DNA of 58,270 nucleotides from Spirochaetes bacterium GWE1_32_154 (GCA_001829315.1 MIAY01000009.1:1-58270), one strand, 5' to 3'; numbered from the stretch's first letter, positions 35,861 through 45,487 are shown. Notes: a model not told the origin generated them from the sequence alone. A program made the numbers and translations.

Positions 35861-36526
35861 ATGATTATTGATTTTCACACTCATACTTTTTTATCAGATG
35901 GTGCATTATCACCGGCTGAACATATCAGACGGGCGATTGTTGCACAATATAAGGCAATTGGAATTACCGATCATGTTGATTTTTCAAATCTTGAAACAGT
36001 TTTTAATCAAATAAAGAAAATGACTGATGAGGTAAAAACATCCAATTGGGATATTATTGCAATACCCGGTGTTGAATTCACTCATGTTCCGGTTGATAAA
36101 ATAGAGAAACTAACAATCTCAGCACGAGCGTTGGGTGTGCCGTTGATTATCGTTCACGGTGAATCAATTGCAGAACCGGTTGAGCCGGGAACAAATAAAG
36201 CCGCAATTCTCGCAGGAGTGGATATTCTGGCTCACCCGGGTCTCATTTCAGAAGAAGATGTACAATTGGCAGTACAGAAAAATGTGTACCTTGAAATAAC
36301 TGCAAAGAAAGGACATTCACTTACTAATGGTCATGTTTTTAAACTTGCCAAAAAGTATGGTGCAAAACTCGTTTTGGATTCAGATGCACATATTCATAGT
36401 GACTTTTTAACAGAATCACATAGGAAAAATGTTCTATTAGGGTGCGGAATGAGTGAATCTGATATTGGTGAGCTAAACGTGAATATGGAAAGTCTATTAT
36501 CGCGGTTGTGTAAACAGGATAATTGA
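35861..36526 (+). CDS. PHP-domain phosphoesterase (histidinol-phosphatase type)
   Basis: The 221-residue protein has the PHP motifs DFHTHTFLSDG at the start, GITDHVDFS, PGVEFTH, VHGES, LAHPG and LDSDAHIHSDF. These supply the His and Asp ligands of a trinuclear metal site. It hydrolyses a phosphate ester. The family includes histidinol phosphatases, but no histidine genes are nearby. An AGGCAGG-like site precedes the ATG. Confidence 0.85.
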   Translation: MIIDFHTHTFLSDGALSPAEHIRRAIVAQYKAIGITDHVDFSNLETVFNQIKKMTDEVKTSNWDIIAIPGVEFTHVPVDKIEKLTISARALGVPLIIVHGESIAEPVEPGTNKAAILAGVDILAHPGLISEEDVQLAVQKNVYLEITAKKGHSLTNGHVFKLAKKYGAKLVLDSDAHIHSDFLTESHRKNVLLGCGMSESDIGELNVNMESLLSRLCKQDN

Positions 36527-36569
36527 TATATAATAAAAATAGCAACGTAACAGCTAATAAGGGTAAATA

Positions 36570-37808
36570 ATGATTCGACTTATATCTTTACCAATGTTTA
36601 TGACTTTCTCAATAAGTACAGTTCTTTATTTTTTTATACTTATTCTTCATTTTAAAAAAGATATCGTAACAAGAAAATCACTCAAGATTTTTTTGTTTTT
36701 ATTGACTGCTAATACAATTTATTTATTGGCTTTTGGTCTTTTTTTAAACTCAGAAAATAATCTTGAATTTTTAAATATTATAAATCGTATTTTAATAATT
36801 TCATCAATTTTCATTTTTATTTTTTTCTTTCATTTTTTAACAATATTTTTTTCTTTGCGCTTAAAAAGAATTGTCGTAGTTTTTTATGGGTTTGGTTTGT
36901 TATTTTCAATACTAGCCTGCATAAATACATCTTTATTTCTTGAAAAAGAATTTTTAAAAACAAGTATATATTATACAGGATTACAATTTGGTATATTTTT
37001 TAAATTATGGGCTGTTTTCGCAATTTCTATATTATTATCATCAGGCATTGCTCTTTTTCTTGGATATCGGAAAAATATCAAGAACAATAAATCAAAACCA
37101 ATTTTTTTTTACTTTCTTGTATTATCAACAATTACCTGGATAATTGCAGGTGTTACTGATTCTTTAACGGCTATACAAATTGTTGATTTTCCACCGTTGT
37201 CATGGTTAGGATCGTTATTATTAATTGCTAATGTTTTAATTTTAATTTTTGAAACAATTGATAATTTGAATTTTAAAATAAATAATTTGTATGATCAATT
37301 AATCCATGATCATTTAACCGGGTGTTACTCAAAAAGCTATTTTGAAATTGAACTTAATAGAATTATTCATGGACTTGAACGGGTAAATACTATTAACTGT
37401 TTAGTATTTTTTGATATTGATAATTTTAAGATTATTAATGATACTCATGGTCATTTATGCGGTGATTACATATTAAAAGAAATAATCAGGATCACGACAC
37501 ATATTTTGAGGCCTGAAGATATATTAGCCAGATATGGCGGTGATGAATTTATGATTTTATTAACCAATATTGATTCACATGAAGAAGTTAAACATGTAGT
37601 GGAAAGAATTAGAAAAAATATTGATCAGCATCATTTTATCTATCATCACAAAAATATTAATTGTACCTGTAGTTTTGGCGCTGTACATTTTGATGATTCG
37701 ATAATAGAGTTACATGTTAATAATGAACATTTGTTTGCTTTGTCTGATACTGCATTGTATAATAGTAAAAAGAATGGAAGAAATCAGATTGATGTCGTTA
37801 AGTTATAA
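36570..37808 (+). CDS. Seven-TM diguanylate cyclase
   Basis: The 412-residue protein has about seven hydrophobic segments in the first 230 residues, like a 7TM sensor. A GGDEF domain follows (about 245-412) with active site GGDEF at 323-327. RPED at 314-317 is the RxxD inhibitory site, five residues before the signature. It makes c-di-GMP in response to a membrane or external signal. This is the second cyclase in the window, outside the Kelch operon. Confidence 0.92.
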   Translation: MIRLISLPMFMTFSISTVLYFFILILHFKKDIVTRKSLKIFLFLLTANTIYLLAFGLFLNSENNLEFLNIINRILIISSIFIFIFFFHFLTIFFSLRLKRIVVVFYGFGLLFSILACINTSLFLEKEFLKTSIYYTGLQFGIFFKLWAVFAISILLSSGIALFLGYRKNIKNNKSKPIFFYFLVLSTITWIIAGVTDSLTAIQIVDFPPLSWLGSLLLIANVLILIFETIDNLNFKINNLYDQLIHDHLTGCYSKSYFEIELNRIIHGLERVNTINCLVFFDIDNFKIINDTHGHLCGDYILKEIIRITTHILRPEDILARYGGDEFMILLTNIDSHEEVKHVVERIRKNIDQHHFIYHHKNINCTCSFGAVHFDDSIIELHVNNEHLFALSDTALYNSKKNGRNQIDVVKL

Positions 37809-37832
37809 TTATTTATTAAAAAAGAGGTTAAT

Positions 37833-38441
37833 ATGCTTATATTGTTACGGTTAATTTCATATATTGCAATTGGATCATTAATTGGCTGGATAACAAATTT
37901 TATTGCAATTAAAATGTTATTCAGACCTTATAATGAGAAAAAATTTCTATTCCTGAAAATTCAGGGGTTAATTCCTAAAAGAAAAAAAGAGATTGCAGAT
38001 AATATCGCTGAAGTTATTCAGAATGAATTAATTTGTATGGAAGATATTATAATTAAACTTGAAGCAGAAGGAATGGAAGAAGGTATTATTGAAATTGTGA
38101 GTGGTATAATTGACAATAAACTTCAAGAGGAATTATTTTCAAAAATGCCTATGCTTGCTCTATTTATAAATGATTCACTAATTAGTAAGTTTAAAACAAT
38201 AATAGTTGATTCTATTATTGCAAATAAAGCTGATATTATAAAAGTATTCCTTAATGTTTTAGAAAAGAATGTCAGTTTCAAAGATATTATTTCGGAAAGG
38301 ATTAATAACTTCTCTTTGAAAGAACTTGAAGATATTACGATTAGACTGGCTAAAAAAGAGTTAAAATATATTGAAATTGTCGGTGGTGTTTTAGGTGGAA
38401 TTATTGGTTTATTTCAATTCTTTTTAAGCCTTGTTTTGTAA
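37833..38441 (+). CDS. DUF445 family membrane protein
   Basis: The 202-residue protein has the DUF445 start IAIGSLIGWITNFIAIKMLF followed by RPYNEKK and GLIPKRKKEIA. A C-terminal membrane helix with GGVLGGIIGLFQ closes it. The function of the family is not known. It lies 24 nt after the 7TM cyclase on the same strand. The 3' end overlaps the convergent amidohydrolase gene by 18 bases. Confidence 0.9.
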   Translation: MLILLRLISYIAIGSLIGWITNFIAIKMLFRPYNEKKFLFLKIQGLIPKRKKEIADNIAEVIQNELICMEDIIIKLEAEGMEEGIIEIVSGIIDNKLQEELFSKMPMLALFINDSLISKFKTIIVDSIIANKADIIKVFLNVLEKNVSFKDIISERINNFSLKELEDITIRLAKKELKYIEIVGGVLGGIIGLFQFFLSLVL

Positions 38442-39215
38442 CATTCTAAAAATATTTTTTGCATTGTTTGCAAAGACCATATTCCATTGTGCCGGAGTTA
38501 ACGATTTTTTCAAATATTCAATCATTTCCCGGTATGATGCATAGGTGTCAACCCCGTCAATTGGTGCATCAGAACCAAATATTATTTTGTTCATACCGCA
38601 TTCCTGTAGAATCCATTCTACAGTTTTTCCGTCATTTACCCATGTTGTATCGCCATATAAATTTGGAGTGTTTTTAATATACTCAACAGCTTTTTTATAG
38701 TCACTTCGTAAATCCATGTGTACAGCAATGAATTTTACCTGTGGGTATTGTAGTGCTACTTCATGTAAAAACCGGCAGTCAGACCAGCTGTCAATACATG
38801 TGTGAACAGCAAAAGGAAGATTATGAATTGAGGCAAATTCAAAATATGGTATATAACGAGAATCTGTTACTTTTAATTGAGAATGATACGGATGCGCTTT
38901 AAACCCGACAAAAATATCTTTGTTTTCAAGTATCAGTTCTTTAGATTTTTCATCCAGGGTCTCAGTAACCGGCTTTATCCAAAATAAGCCTTTTAACGTA
39001 TCAGGGTGTTTTTTACATAATTGAACTGTTTTAAGATTTGCACCATATTGATTAATAATAAAAACCGGCTTTCTATCAAAATCGTACTCGATAGCTTCAA
39101 TATTTGATACTAAACCAAAATTAATCGAATATTTTTTCATTGAAGAAAGCAACATTTCTTCAGTTAAATTAAATCGTACAACATTTCCAAAATGAAGATG
39201 TGAGTCAATTATCAT
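38424..39215 (-). CDS. Amidohydrolase-family (TIM-barrel) hydrolase
   Basis: The 263-residue protein resembles amidohydrolase 2 enzymes. It starts MIIDSHLHFGN (the H-x-H metal motif) and has VGFKAHPYH, LPFAVHTC, FIAVHMDLR and IIFGSDAPIDG, which supply the later His and the catalytic Asp. Substrate is unknown. GGGGT precedes the ATG. Confidence 0.85.
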   Translation of the reverse strand: MIIDSHLHFGNVVRFNLTEEMLLSSMKKYSINFGLVSNIEAIEYDFDRKPVFIINQYGANLKTVQLCKKHPDTLKGLFWIKPVTETLDEKSKELILENKDIFVGFKAHPYHSQLKVTDSRYIPYFEFASIHNLPFAVHTCIDSWSDCRFLHEVALQYPQVKFIAVHMDLRSDYKKAVEYIKNTPNLYGDTTWVNDGKTVEWILQECGMNKIIFGSDAPIDGVDTYASYREMIEYLKKSLTPAQWNMVFANNAKNIFRMLQNKA

Positions 39216-39297
39216 AAATACCCCGGTTTTTTTCGATTTTTATATAGAAGTTTTTATATATTTATTATATAATATTTTGTGTTGAAAGGGGTATATT

Positions 39298-39762
39298 ATG
39301 AAAAATATTACAAGTTATTTGTCTACTGATAAAATTGCTATACTTACCAATGCAAATCATGATAAAGTTATAGATACATTACTTGAGCTGCTTAAACCAT
39401 CAGAAAAAATCCAGGATCACAAGAAACTTAAAGAATTAATACTTGAGCGGGAAAATATAATTTCTACCGGTATCGGTGTCGGACTTGCTATACCCCATGC
39501 GAGAAAAGATATTATTGACGATTTTGTTGTTGCAGCTGTATTAATAAAAAATGGTTGTAACTGGAATTCTATCGATAGTAATCCTGTTCATTTTGCAATA
39601 CTTATAGCATCACCTCAGGATACTCACCGTGAATATTTAAGAATACTCGCTCAAACGGTTTTATTCTGGAAAGAGGTTGAAAACAGAAAAAAAATTCTCA
39701 ATGCAACAACTCCTGAAGAAATCATGAAAGAACTTTCCAGTATACAATTTGAATTAAATTAA
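39298..39762 (+). CDS. ptsN: PTS EIIA domain protein (PtsN/fructose type)
   Basis: The 154-residue protein is a single EIIA type 2 domain. The phospho-accepting His is in GLAIPHARKD (His64), and the usual FAILIASPQDTHREYLRILAQ follows. Being a lone domain without transporter parts, it is probably regulatory like PtsN of the nitrogen PTS. No EI, HPr or sigma-54 genes are visible here. AAAGGGG precedes the ATG. Confidence 0.85.
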   Translation: MKNITSYLSTDKIAILTNANHDKVIDTLLELLKPSEKIQDHKKLKELILERENIISTGIGVGLAIPHARKDIIDDFVVAAVLIKNGCNWNSIDSNPVHFAILIASPQDTHREYLRILAQTVLFWKEVENRKKILNATTPEEIMKELSSIQFELN

Positions 39763-39794
39763 AAAGAGCCGAAACTGCTGTTTCGACTCTTTTT
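39761..39794. terminator. Bidirectional intrinsic terminator
   Basis: AAAAAGAG..CGAAAC pairs with GTTTCG..CTCTTTTT through 14 bp with one mismatch and a TGCT loop. It separates the convergent EIIA and pullulanase genes. Confidence 0.9.
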
Positions 39795-39798
39795 AAGG

Positions 39799-41979
39799 TT
39801 ACGCATCTCCAACAAGAATGGTACCTGAAAGTGGCGGAAGGTCAATATGAGCTCCAAAAGGTTCTGCATTCTCTTTAAAGTAATGATCTGCATATAATAA
39901 TTTCTTCCAACCTTCTTCAAGTAAATCAACTTTCACATGGGTTAAATACGGATTTATTAATATCATAATTCGTTTTGCACCGTGATAATATTTCTCTTTT
40001 GAATCCAGTGTAAATGCAATAGCATGAGAGTGATCTTTAGGAAATAGATGGTTTTTAAATTCTATTGCAGGTCGTAAATCTACTTCATGACTAATCGTTA
40101 ATAATTGATTATTTTTTCTGATTTCAATAAGGTTTTTATAATAACAGAAAACATCCCAGAATTGTTTTTTTCGCTCCCAGCGGATTGCGTTAATTTTATC
40201 TCCGGAATTATAACTATTTTCAACACCGTCTTTACTGCGCATAAAATCCTGACCAAGATGAAGCACCGGAATTCCTTGACTCACCAGCAGTATGAAACCG
40301 GCTAATTTATGCATCCCTCTGATTTTATCAAGTAATTCACCTTCAGGGTTTTCAAAGTGCGAGTGACCTGATAGAGAAAAATATAATTTATCAAATAGAG
40401 TATTATTATCGTGAACTTCAACATAGTTGAGTGATTCAAACGGATTTGAGGCAAAAGTATTTATACTGCCAAGAATACCTTGAATAACTCTGTCGTGATG
40501 ATTATACCCTTTTGTCTGAATATACCCTTTTTCTTTATGATCAAAGACTGCCCCTTTAATTGCATCACGAAAGTCATCATTAAAAACTGAAAAACCTTTT
40601 TGTTTTTGCATTCCTTTATATGTAGGTTGAATTGGAGTTAAACCTCCGGTCCATGGTTCACCGTAAATGAAAATATCGGGTTTGTACATTTTTAAGACAT
40701 TGACCATTTCAACAATCGTATCAAGATCAATTAATCCCATTAAATCAAATCGGAAACCATCAAAATCATAGAATAACGTTAGGAAAACTAAGCTGTCGAT
40801 AATAAATTTTCTTACCATGTAGCCTTCAGAACGCAATTCATTGCCACATCCTGATCCGTTTGAGATATACCCGTTTCCAAATCTATAATAATAATAAGGA
40901 ACAAATGCATTAAATGAATAGACACCTTCCCCATAAAAACCTTCTGCGGTATGATTATAAACGACATCAAGCATCACCCGTATATTGTTTGTATGAAAAG
41001 CTGCAACCATATTTTTTAATTCTGATACTTTACTGTCATTTTTCCAGTTTGATGCAAAACAGCCATCAGGTGAATTGAAATATCGTGGCATGTAACCCCA
41101 TGCATAAAAATCCGGATCAGCTTCATTATTATCAAACTCCTGCACCGGCATAATTTGAACTGTATTGACTCCAAGTTCTTTTATATGTGACATGAGTGTT
41201 GTAATCCCGGTTGAAGGATCGTTATTTAAAAACGTTTGGTCATTATTGAGTGCTGAATATTTACCATTGTTTGAACAGCCTGAACTGCTGTGTTTTGAAA
41301 TATCCCTGATGCTTATTTCATATACTATAGATTTCTCATTACGGAATTCACCTTGTAATGGAACGTTTTTAGTATATTTTGATTCGTCAATTACCATCGC
41401 TTTATGAGTTCTGTCAATTACACATTTTGCGTAAGGGTCAACAACATCTATATCACCCCGAAACTCAGGATATCTTCCATACACATTAAATGCATAATAT
41501 TTGCCACATAAATCACCTTGAATGGTAACCGACCAGACTCCATGTTCAGCTTCGGTAAGTGTAAAAGATTTTTTTCCCATACCATCTAAATTGTCGTAAA
41601 GGTTTAACCGGATATCCAGGGCGGTTGGCGCAAATACCTTAAACACACTGTGAGATTTTGAATAGGTTAAACCAAGATCATTTGCATTATAATGAAAATT
41701 TCTTGTGTCTAAAACTTCATGAGGGATAACAATTAGTCTATCATGTTCAAACCCGACATAATAAAGGTTTTTTACACACATATAATCAACAGTAATAACT
41801 AATTTTGTATCATGTACAAATTTAATTGTATAATCTGCTATTTTATGGTCTTTAAAAAAAGAAATCTGACTGGCTTCCAAATGAGAAACAGGTGATTCAA
41901 AATAAATTGAAATTGTATCAAATGAATCCATTAATGCTCTGAAAATCCTGTTAGGCTTTTTTTCGATACTATTCTCCAT
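39799..41979 (-). CDS. pulA: Type I pullulanase (GH13 debranching enzyme)
   Basis: The 726-residue protein has an early-set (CBM48-like) domain (about 115-205) and a GH13 catalytic barrel. Region I is DVVYNHTAEG. The nucleophile Asp is in DGFRFDLMG (about 410), the acid/base Glu in YGEPW (about 441), and the third Asp in VEVHDN. It cleaves alpha-1,6 branches of glycogen or pullulan. There is no signal peptide, so it probably acts on stored glycogen in the cytosol. GAGAGGG precedes the ATG. Confidence 0.93.
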   Translation of the reverse strand: MENSIEKKPNRIFRALMDSFDTISIYFESPVSHLEASQISFFKDHKIADYTIKFVHDTKLVITVDYMCVKNLYYVGFEHDRLIVIPHEVLDTRNFHYNANDLGLTYSKSHSVFKVFAPTALDIRLNLYDNLDGMGKKSFTLTEAEHGVWSVTIQGDLCGKYYAFNVYGRYPEFRGDIDVVDPYAKCVIDRTHKAMVIDESKYTKNVPLQGEFRNEKSIVYEISIRDISKHSSSGCSNNGKYSALNNDQTFLNNDPSTGITTLMSHIKELGVNTVQIMPVQEFDNNEADPDFYAWGYMPRYFNSPDGCFASNWKNDSKVSELKNMVAAFHTNNIRVMLDVVYNHTAEGFYGEGVYSFNAFVPYYYYRFGNGYISNGSGCGNELRSEGYMVRKFIIDSLVFLTLFYDFDGFRFDLMGLIDLDTIVEMVNVLKMYKPDIFIYGEPWTGGLTPIQPTYKGMQKQKGFSVFNDDFRDAIKGAVFDHKEKGYIQTKGYNHHDRVIQGILGSINTFASNPFESLNYVEVHDNNTLFDKLYFSLSGHSHFENPEGELLDKIRGMHKLAGFILLVSQGIPVLHLGQDFMRSKDGVENSYNSGDKINAIRWERKKQFWDVFCYYKNLIEIRKNNQLLTISHEVDLRPAIEFKNHLFPKDHSHAIAFTLDSKEKYYHGAKRIMILINPYLTHVKVDLLEEGWKKLLYADHYFKENAEPFGAHIDLPPLSGTILVGDA

Positions 41980-42152
41980 ATACCCTCTCTGTAAGAATTA
42001 TTACCCTTTATTAATAATGTGCAAGAAAAGATAATTTTTTTAGTAATTTTTGTAAATAGTTAAATCGTATTTTTTATAGATAAATAAAAATATTTATTGT
42101 ACCATGATTTGATGATTCTGAATTATTTTATAAAATCAAAAAAGGTAATAAA

Positions 42153-42998
42153 ATGAAAATCTATCCTGTTATTGATACTGAAGAATGTACGCGATGTGGT
42201 CTTTGCCGTAAGGATTGTGTTGCTAATGCAATTGAAGAAGCTACAATGACTGTTAATAATGATTTATGTATTCGTTGCAGTCATTGTTCCGCAATTTGCC
42301 CTGTTGGAGCTGTTGCATTTAATGGTGAAACGGGAACGTTACTTAACAAACTACCGGAAAACATGGATTTATATTTTGAAACTCTCATTAAACGGCGACG
42401 TAGTATCAGGCATTATAAGAATAAAATTCTTGATGATTCAACGATTAAACGAATTTTAGAAATAGTTAATCATGCACCAACCGGGACTAATTCACAAAAA
42501 GTTTCCGTTACCGTTGTAAATAGCTTTGAAAAAATGCATGAATTATCAGATATTGCAATGCGTTTTTTTCGTTTTCTTATGAGTGTTTTAATCAATCCCT
42601 TTACTTACCCGATAATTGTTTTGCTTTCCGGTTTTAAAGGTTTAAAACGACTTGTATATTACAAAAAGAATATTAACCGGTATTTTGAAGGTGAAAATAT
42701 ATTAACACACGATGCACCGGCACTTTTTGTTTTTCATGTTTCAAAAAGATCCTCATGTCCTTCTGAGGATGGTGTAATCTGGGCAACAACTGCTGCGTTG
42801 TATGCAGAGAGTTTAGGACTTGGAACGTGTTATAACGGATTTTTAGTTCGTGGGATAAACTCAAGCGATCGATTAAGAAGGTTTTTAAATATCCCGAAAA
42901 CGAACAAAGTGTATGAAGTGTTTACTGCGGGTTATCCTGATGTAAAATATGTCCGGAGTGCTTATAAAAGTGAGCTAAAGAGTACTGTCATAATCTGA
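42153..42998 (+). CDS. Ferredoxin-nitroreductase fusion
   Basis: The 281-residue protein starts with two [4Fe-4S] motifs (CTRCGLCRKDC and CIRCSHCSAICP, residues 12-51). A nitroreductase domain follows, with RRRSIRHYKNK, NHAPTGTNSQ and LGLGTCYNG. The nitroreductase part binds FMN. The fusion is common in anaerobes and should reduce an unknown substrate with electrons from ferredoxin. AAAGGTAA precedes the ATG. Confidence 0.92.
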   Translation: MKIYPVIDTEECTRCGLCRKDCVANAIEEATMTVNNDLCIRCSHCSAICPVGAVAFNGETGTLLNKLPENMDLYFETLIKRRRSIRHYKNKILDDSTIKRILEIVNHAPTGTNSQKVSVTVVNSFEKMHELSDIAMRFFRFLMSVLINPFTYPIIVLLSGFKGLKRLVYYKKNINRYFEGENILTHDAPALFVFHVSKRSSCPSEDGVIWATTAALYAESLGLGTCYNGFLVRGINSSDRLRRFLNIPKTNKVYEVFTAGYPDVKYVRSAYKSELKSTVII

Positions 42999-43007
42999 TA
43001 AGAACGT

Positions 43008-43043
43008 TAACCACCTTTGGTTTTTTAAAATCAAAGGTGGTTA
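43008..43043. terminator. Bidirectional intrinsic terminator
   Basis: TAACCACCTTTG and its exact complement form a 12-bp stem around a loop with a T tract. It lies between the nitroreductase gene and the convergent membrane protein gene. Confidence 0.85.
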
Positions 43044-43051
43044 TTTGACTA

Positions 43052-43708
43052 TTAATCAATTGTTGGTTTTTCGCATTTTTTCAGATATTTTTTTTGGATG
43101 TTTGAAAGGTATTTGAATGATCGAACTAAATAATACATATAATAAATCATGCAAAATGATAATACAATAACAACGGGTAGTAATCTGATAAAAACCGTGC
43201 CATCAATATTAATAAGATTAAGTGTTACATAACCTAAATTTTTAAGAGTTAAGAAAGTAAATGCAGGTAAAGAAAACCCGAAAAAAATGATTGAAGCAAA
43301 ACTCGACCATTTTCGTGCTAATTCAGTCGAACCGAAATGACGTAGTCCGTCTTGCATAAGTTTTGAAATAAAAACAAGCATTATCGATGTAAAGAAAACA
43401 GAATATTCCTGAAATGCCCGGTAGCCAAAGTTTTCATAGAGAATAAAATCGAGAATGTTTATGATAAAAATAAAAACAATATACATCGAAGAAACTAATG
43501 AATAAGCAAAAGGGTAAGATCTGAAAATTATCATGACGCCAATAAGAACTAAAATTGTTCCAATAATTTCAAAGCCAAACATATTGAAAAAATTATTATT
43601 TGAAAGAAATAGAATTGTTAGATAACGTGGTTTAAGTACCCAGAAAAAAATTCCTACAATGATAATTTTTAAAGAAACTAAAAGTTCTTTAGTTTGTTCT
43701 TTATCCAC
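43052..43708 (-). CDS. Multi-pass membrane protein of unknown function
   Basis: The 218-residue protein has about six hydrophobic segments and a basic C-terminal tail. It uses a GTG start with AGGAGG seven bases upstream, so the start is well supported. No family was recognised. Confidence 0.65.
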   Translation of the reverse strand: MDKEQTKELLVSLKIIIVGIFFWVLKPRYLTILFLSNNNFFNMFGFEIIGTILVLIGVMIIFRSYPFAYSLVSSMYIVFIFIINILDFILYENFGYRAFQEYSVFFTSIMLVFISKLMQDGLRHFGSTELARKWSSFASIIFFGFSLPAFTFLTLKNLGYVTLNLINIDGTVFIRLLPVVIVLSFCMIYYMYYLVRSFKYLSNIQKKYLKKCEKPTID

Positions 43709-43882
43709 GATAACCCTCCTGAAAGTGTCTTGTAAAAATTTATATAAAAAGATTCTTTTTACAAGAAAGTCATAGTATTACAATTATGAGAAAATGTAAA
43801 TAAGCTCTTTTTCAACTAATATTTCTTGTAGAAAGTTGCCGATTTAAATAATTTTTTGTATATTGTAATTACTTTTCTGTTG

Positions 43883-43929
43883 AGCCTCATGCAAAGATAC
43901 TTTTTTAATCTCGAATTTTTGCAAGAGCC
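43883..43929 (-). repeat. Dispersed palindromic repeat, copy 3 (inverted)
   Basis: Read on the minus strand it matches copies 1 and 2: a GGCTCTTGCAAAAATTCGAG arm, then AGTATCTTTGCATGAGGCT. The arms have several mismatches. It lies 36 bp before mcsA, in the 257-bp gap 43709-43965, which otherwise holds nothing recognisable. Confidence 0.7.
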
Positions 43930-43965
43930 TATCTCTCGATAAATAATGATCTAAGGAAGTGTTGT

Positions 43966-44514
43966 ATGATTTGTGAAGTTTGTAAAAAGAAAGAAGCTCT
44001 TATTCATTTACAAGAACATTCTCTCAATGGAGTTAGAACAGTTCGGTTATGTCTTGAATGTGCTGCAGTTAAAGGATTAAATATTAGATCGCAAGATGTT
44101 GAGTCATTATTTACTAATTTTGTTTCTAACTTATTTAATGGTGAGAATAATAACAAAACAATTAATATACCGTCTTTAAAACTTCTCAATCTTCATTGTC
44201 CAACATGCGGAACGCCTCTTAATTCAATAATTGAAGATAATTTAGCCGGTTGTCAATACTGTTTTTCCGAATTCGGAAAGGTAATCGATTCTATTATTTT
44301 CAGTAATAATAATTCAATTGAATATAAAGGTTCTTTACCCGAAGATATTGATAGAGATAGAAATTATAAAAGAACCATTTTTAAGTTAAAAAGACAATTA
44401 CGGGAAAACATTGAAAAAAATGATTTTAAAGAAGCTGTTATTCTACGGGATAAAATTAAATCATTAAAAAAATCATTTAGACAAGGTCAAATACGCAATG
44501 AACAAAATAGATAA
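43966..44514 (+). CDS. mcsA: McsA, zinc-finger activator of the McsB/ClpC system
   Basis: The 182-residue protein has two pairs of zinc-binding cysteine motifs (CEVC..CLEC and CPTC..CQYC). A C-terminal UVR motif with NDFKEAVILRDKIKSLKK follows. In Firmicutes McsA activates the arginine kinase McsB and works with ClpC. AAGGAAG precedes the ATG. It overlaps the mcsB-like gene by 17 bases. There is no ctsR upstream, and the space before it holds palindromic repeat copy 3. Confidence 0.9.
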   Translation: MICEVCKKKEALIHLQEHSLNGVRTVRLCLECAAVKGLNIRSQDVESLFTNFVSNLFNGENNNKTINIPSLKLLNLHCPTCGTPLNSIIEDNLAGCQYCFSEFGKVIDSIIFSNNNSIEYKGSLPEDIDRDRNYKRTIFKLKRQLRENIEKNDFKEAVILRDKIKSLKKSFRQGQIRNEQNR

Positions 44515-45487
44515 TATAGTAGAAATAAAAACAGATAGTAATTTAAAAAATCATGTGCTTAATTACAAAATTACCATTTTTAGAAATTTTGATTCTATTC
44601 CATTTGTGAATAAATTAACATCTGAACAAAAAGATATGCTCGATGGAGAACTGTCTTCATTTTTAGAGAAACGAAAAAAGATTTTTAAAACAGATAAATT
44701 ATCAAATATTCCGTCTTCAGAAGTAGATTTAATGAGAAATAATGGTTTATTAGATCTCGCTATTCAGGATGGCAAAACAAGAATAAGCTATACAAATGAC
44801 ACAGTTATTGTTTTTAATCATATAAACCATGTTACGATTACAGGAATAGGAACAGATATATTAAAAATATTCAAACGGATTGTTGAACTAGAACAAAAAT
44901 TTATTGATTTTTCACCCTATCTGGTTAATACCCGATATGGCTATATGTCACCGGGCATTAATAATTGCGGACTTGGTATAAAGTTATGCGTTTTAGTACA
45001 TTTATCAGGTATTGCTAAATCCGGTAAATTTGATGCAATGAAATCTATTGCATACGAAAGGGGATATGGGATAGACAGATGGTATTCTGATTCAGAAAAT
45101 GCAGATTTTTATGCAGTTTCTTCAAGATTAAACTATGGTTTAACCGAGAATGAACTGATTGAAAGATTTATTGCCGGAATAAAAGATATTCTTACAATGG
45201 AAAAAGAAATTCTTAACGATTATTATTATGATAATTCAGATATTGACGATGAAATATACAGGAGTATCGGCATCCTGAAATATGCAAGGAAATTAAGTAA
45301 CGGTGAAATGATTTCACATCTTTCCATGATAAGAACGGGACTAAAACTTAACAGAAAGTTACCGGTGTCATTAAAAAAGATTAATCAGATTCATTCGTCG
45401 ATGCTCGAAACCTGTTTTTTAAAAGAAAATGAATTGGTTGAAAGAGCTTCAATTGTCAGGTTGTTAATGGAGGATAGTAATGTATAA
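44498..45487 (+). CDS. mcsB: McsB-like protein arginine kinase homolog, probably inactive
   Basis: The 329-residue protein is recognisably McsB by position and overall pattern, for example RNFDSIPF near residue 29, a Gly-rich ATP-loop region and YGLTENELIERF. The key phosphagen-kinase motifs are altered, judged against McsB motifs from memory. The SSRIRLARN-type motif reads NYKITIFRN, the NEEDH motif reads NHINH, and the GTGLRASVM-type loop reads CGLGIKLCV. The C-terminal RDxxRA phosphoarginine site reads NELVERA. So it is likely a pseudokinase, perhaps a scaffold for McsA and ClpC. It overlaps clpC by 8 bases. Confidence 0.75.
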   Translation: MNKIDNIVEIKTDSNLKNHVLNYKITIFRNFDSIPFVNKLTSEQKDMLDGELSSFLEKRKKIFKTDKLSNIPSSEVDLMRNNGLLDLAIQDGKTRISYTNDTVIVFNHINHVTITGIGTDILKIFKRIVELEQKFIDFSPYLVNTRYGYMSPGINNCGLGIKLCVLVHLSGIAKSGKFDAMKSIAYERGYGIDRWYSDSENADFYAVSSRLNYGLTENELIERFIAGIKDILTMEKEILNDYYYDNSDIDDEIYRSIGILKYARKLSNGEMISHLSMIRTGLKLNRKLPVSLKKINQIHSSMLETCFLKENELVERASIVRLLMEDSNV

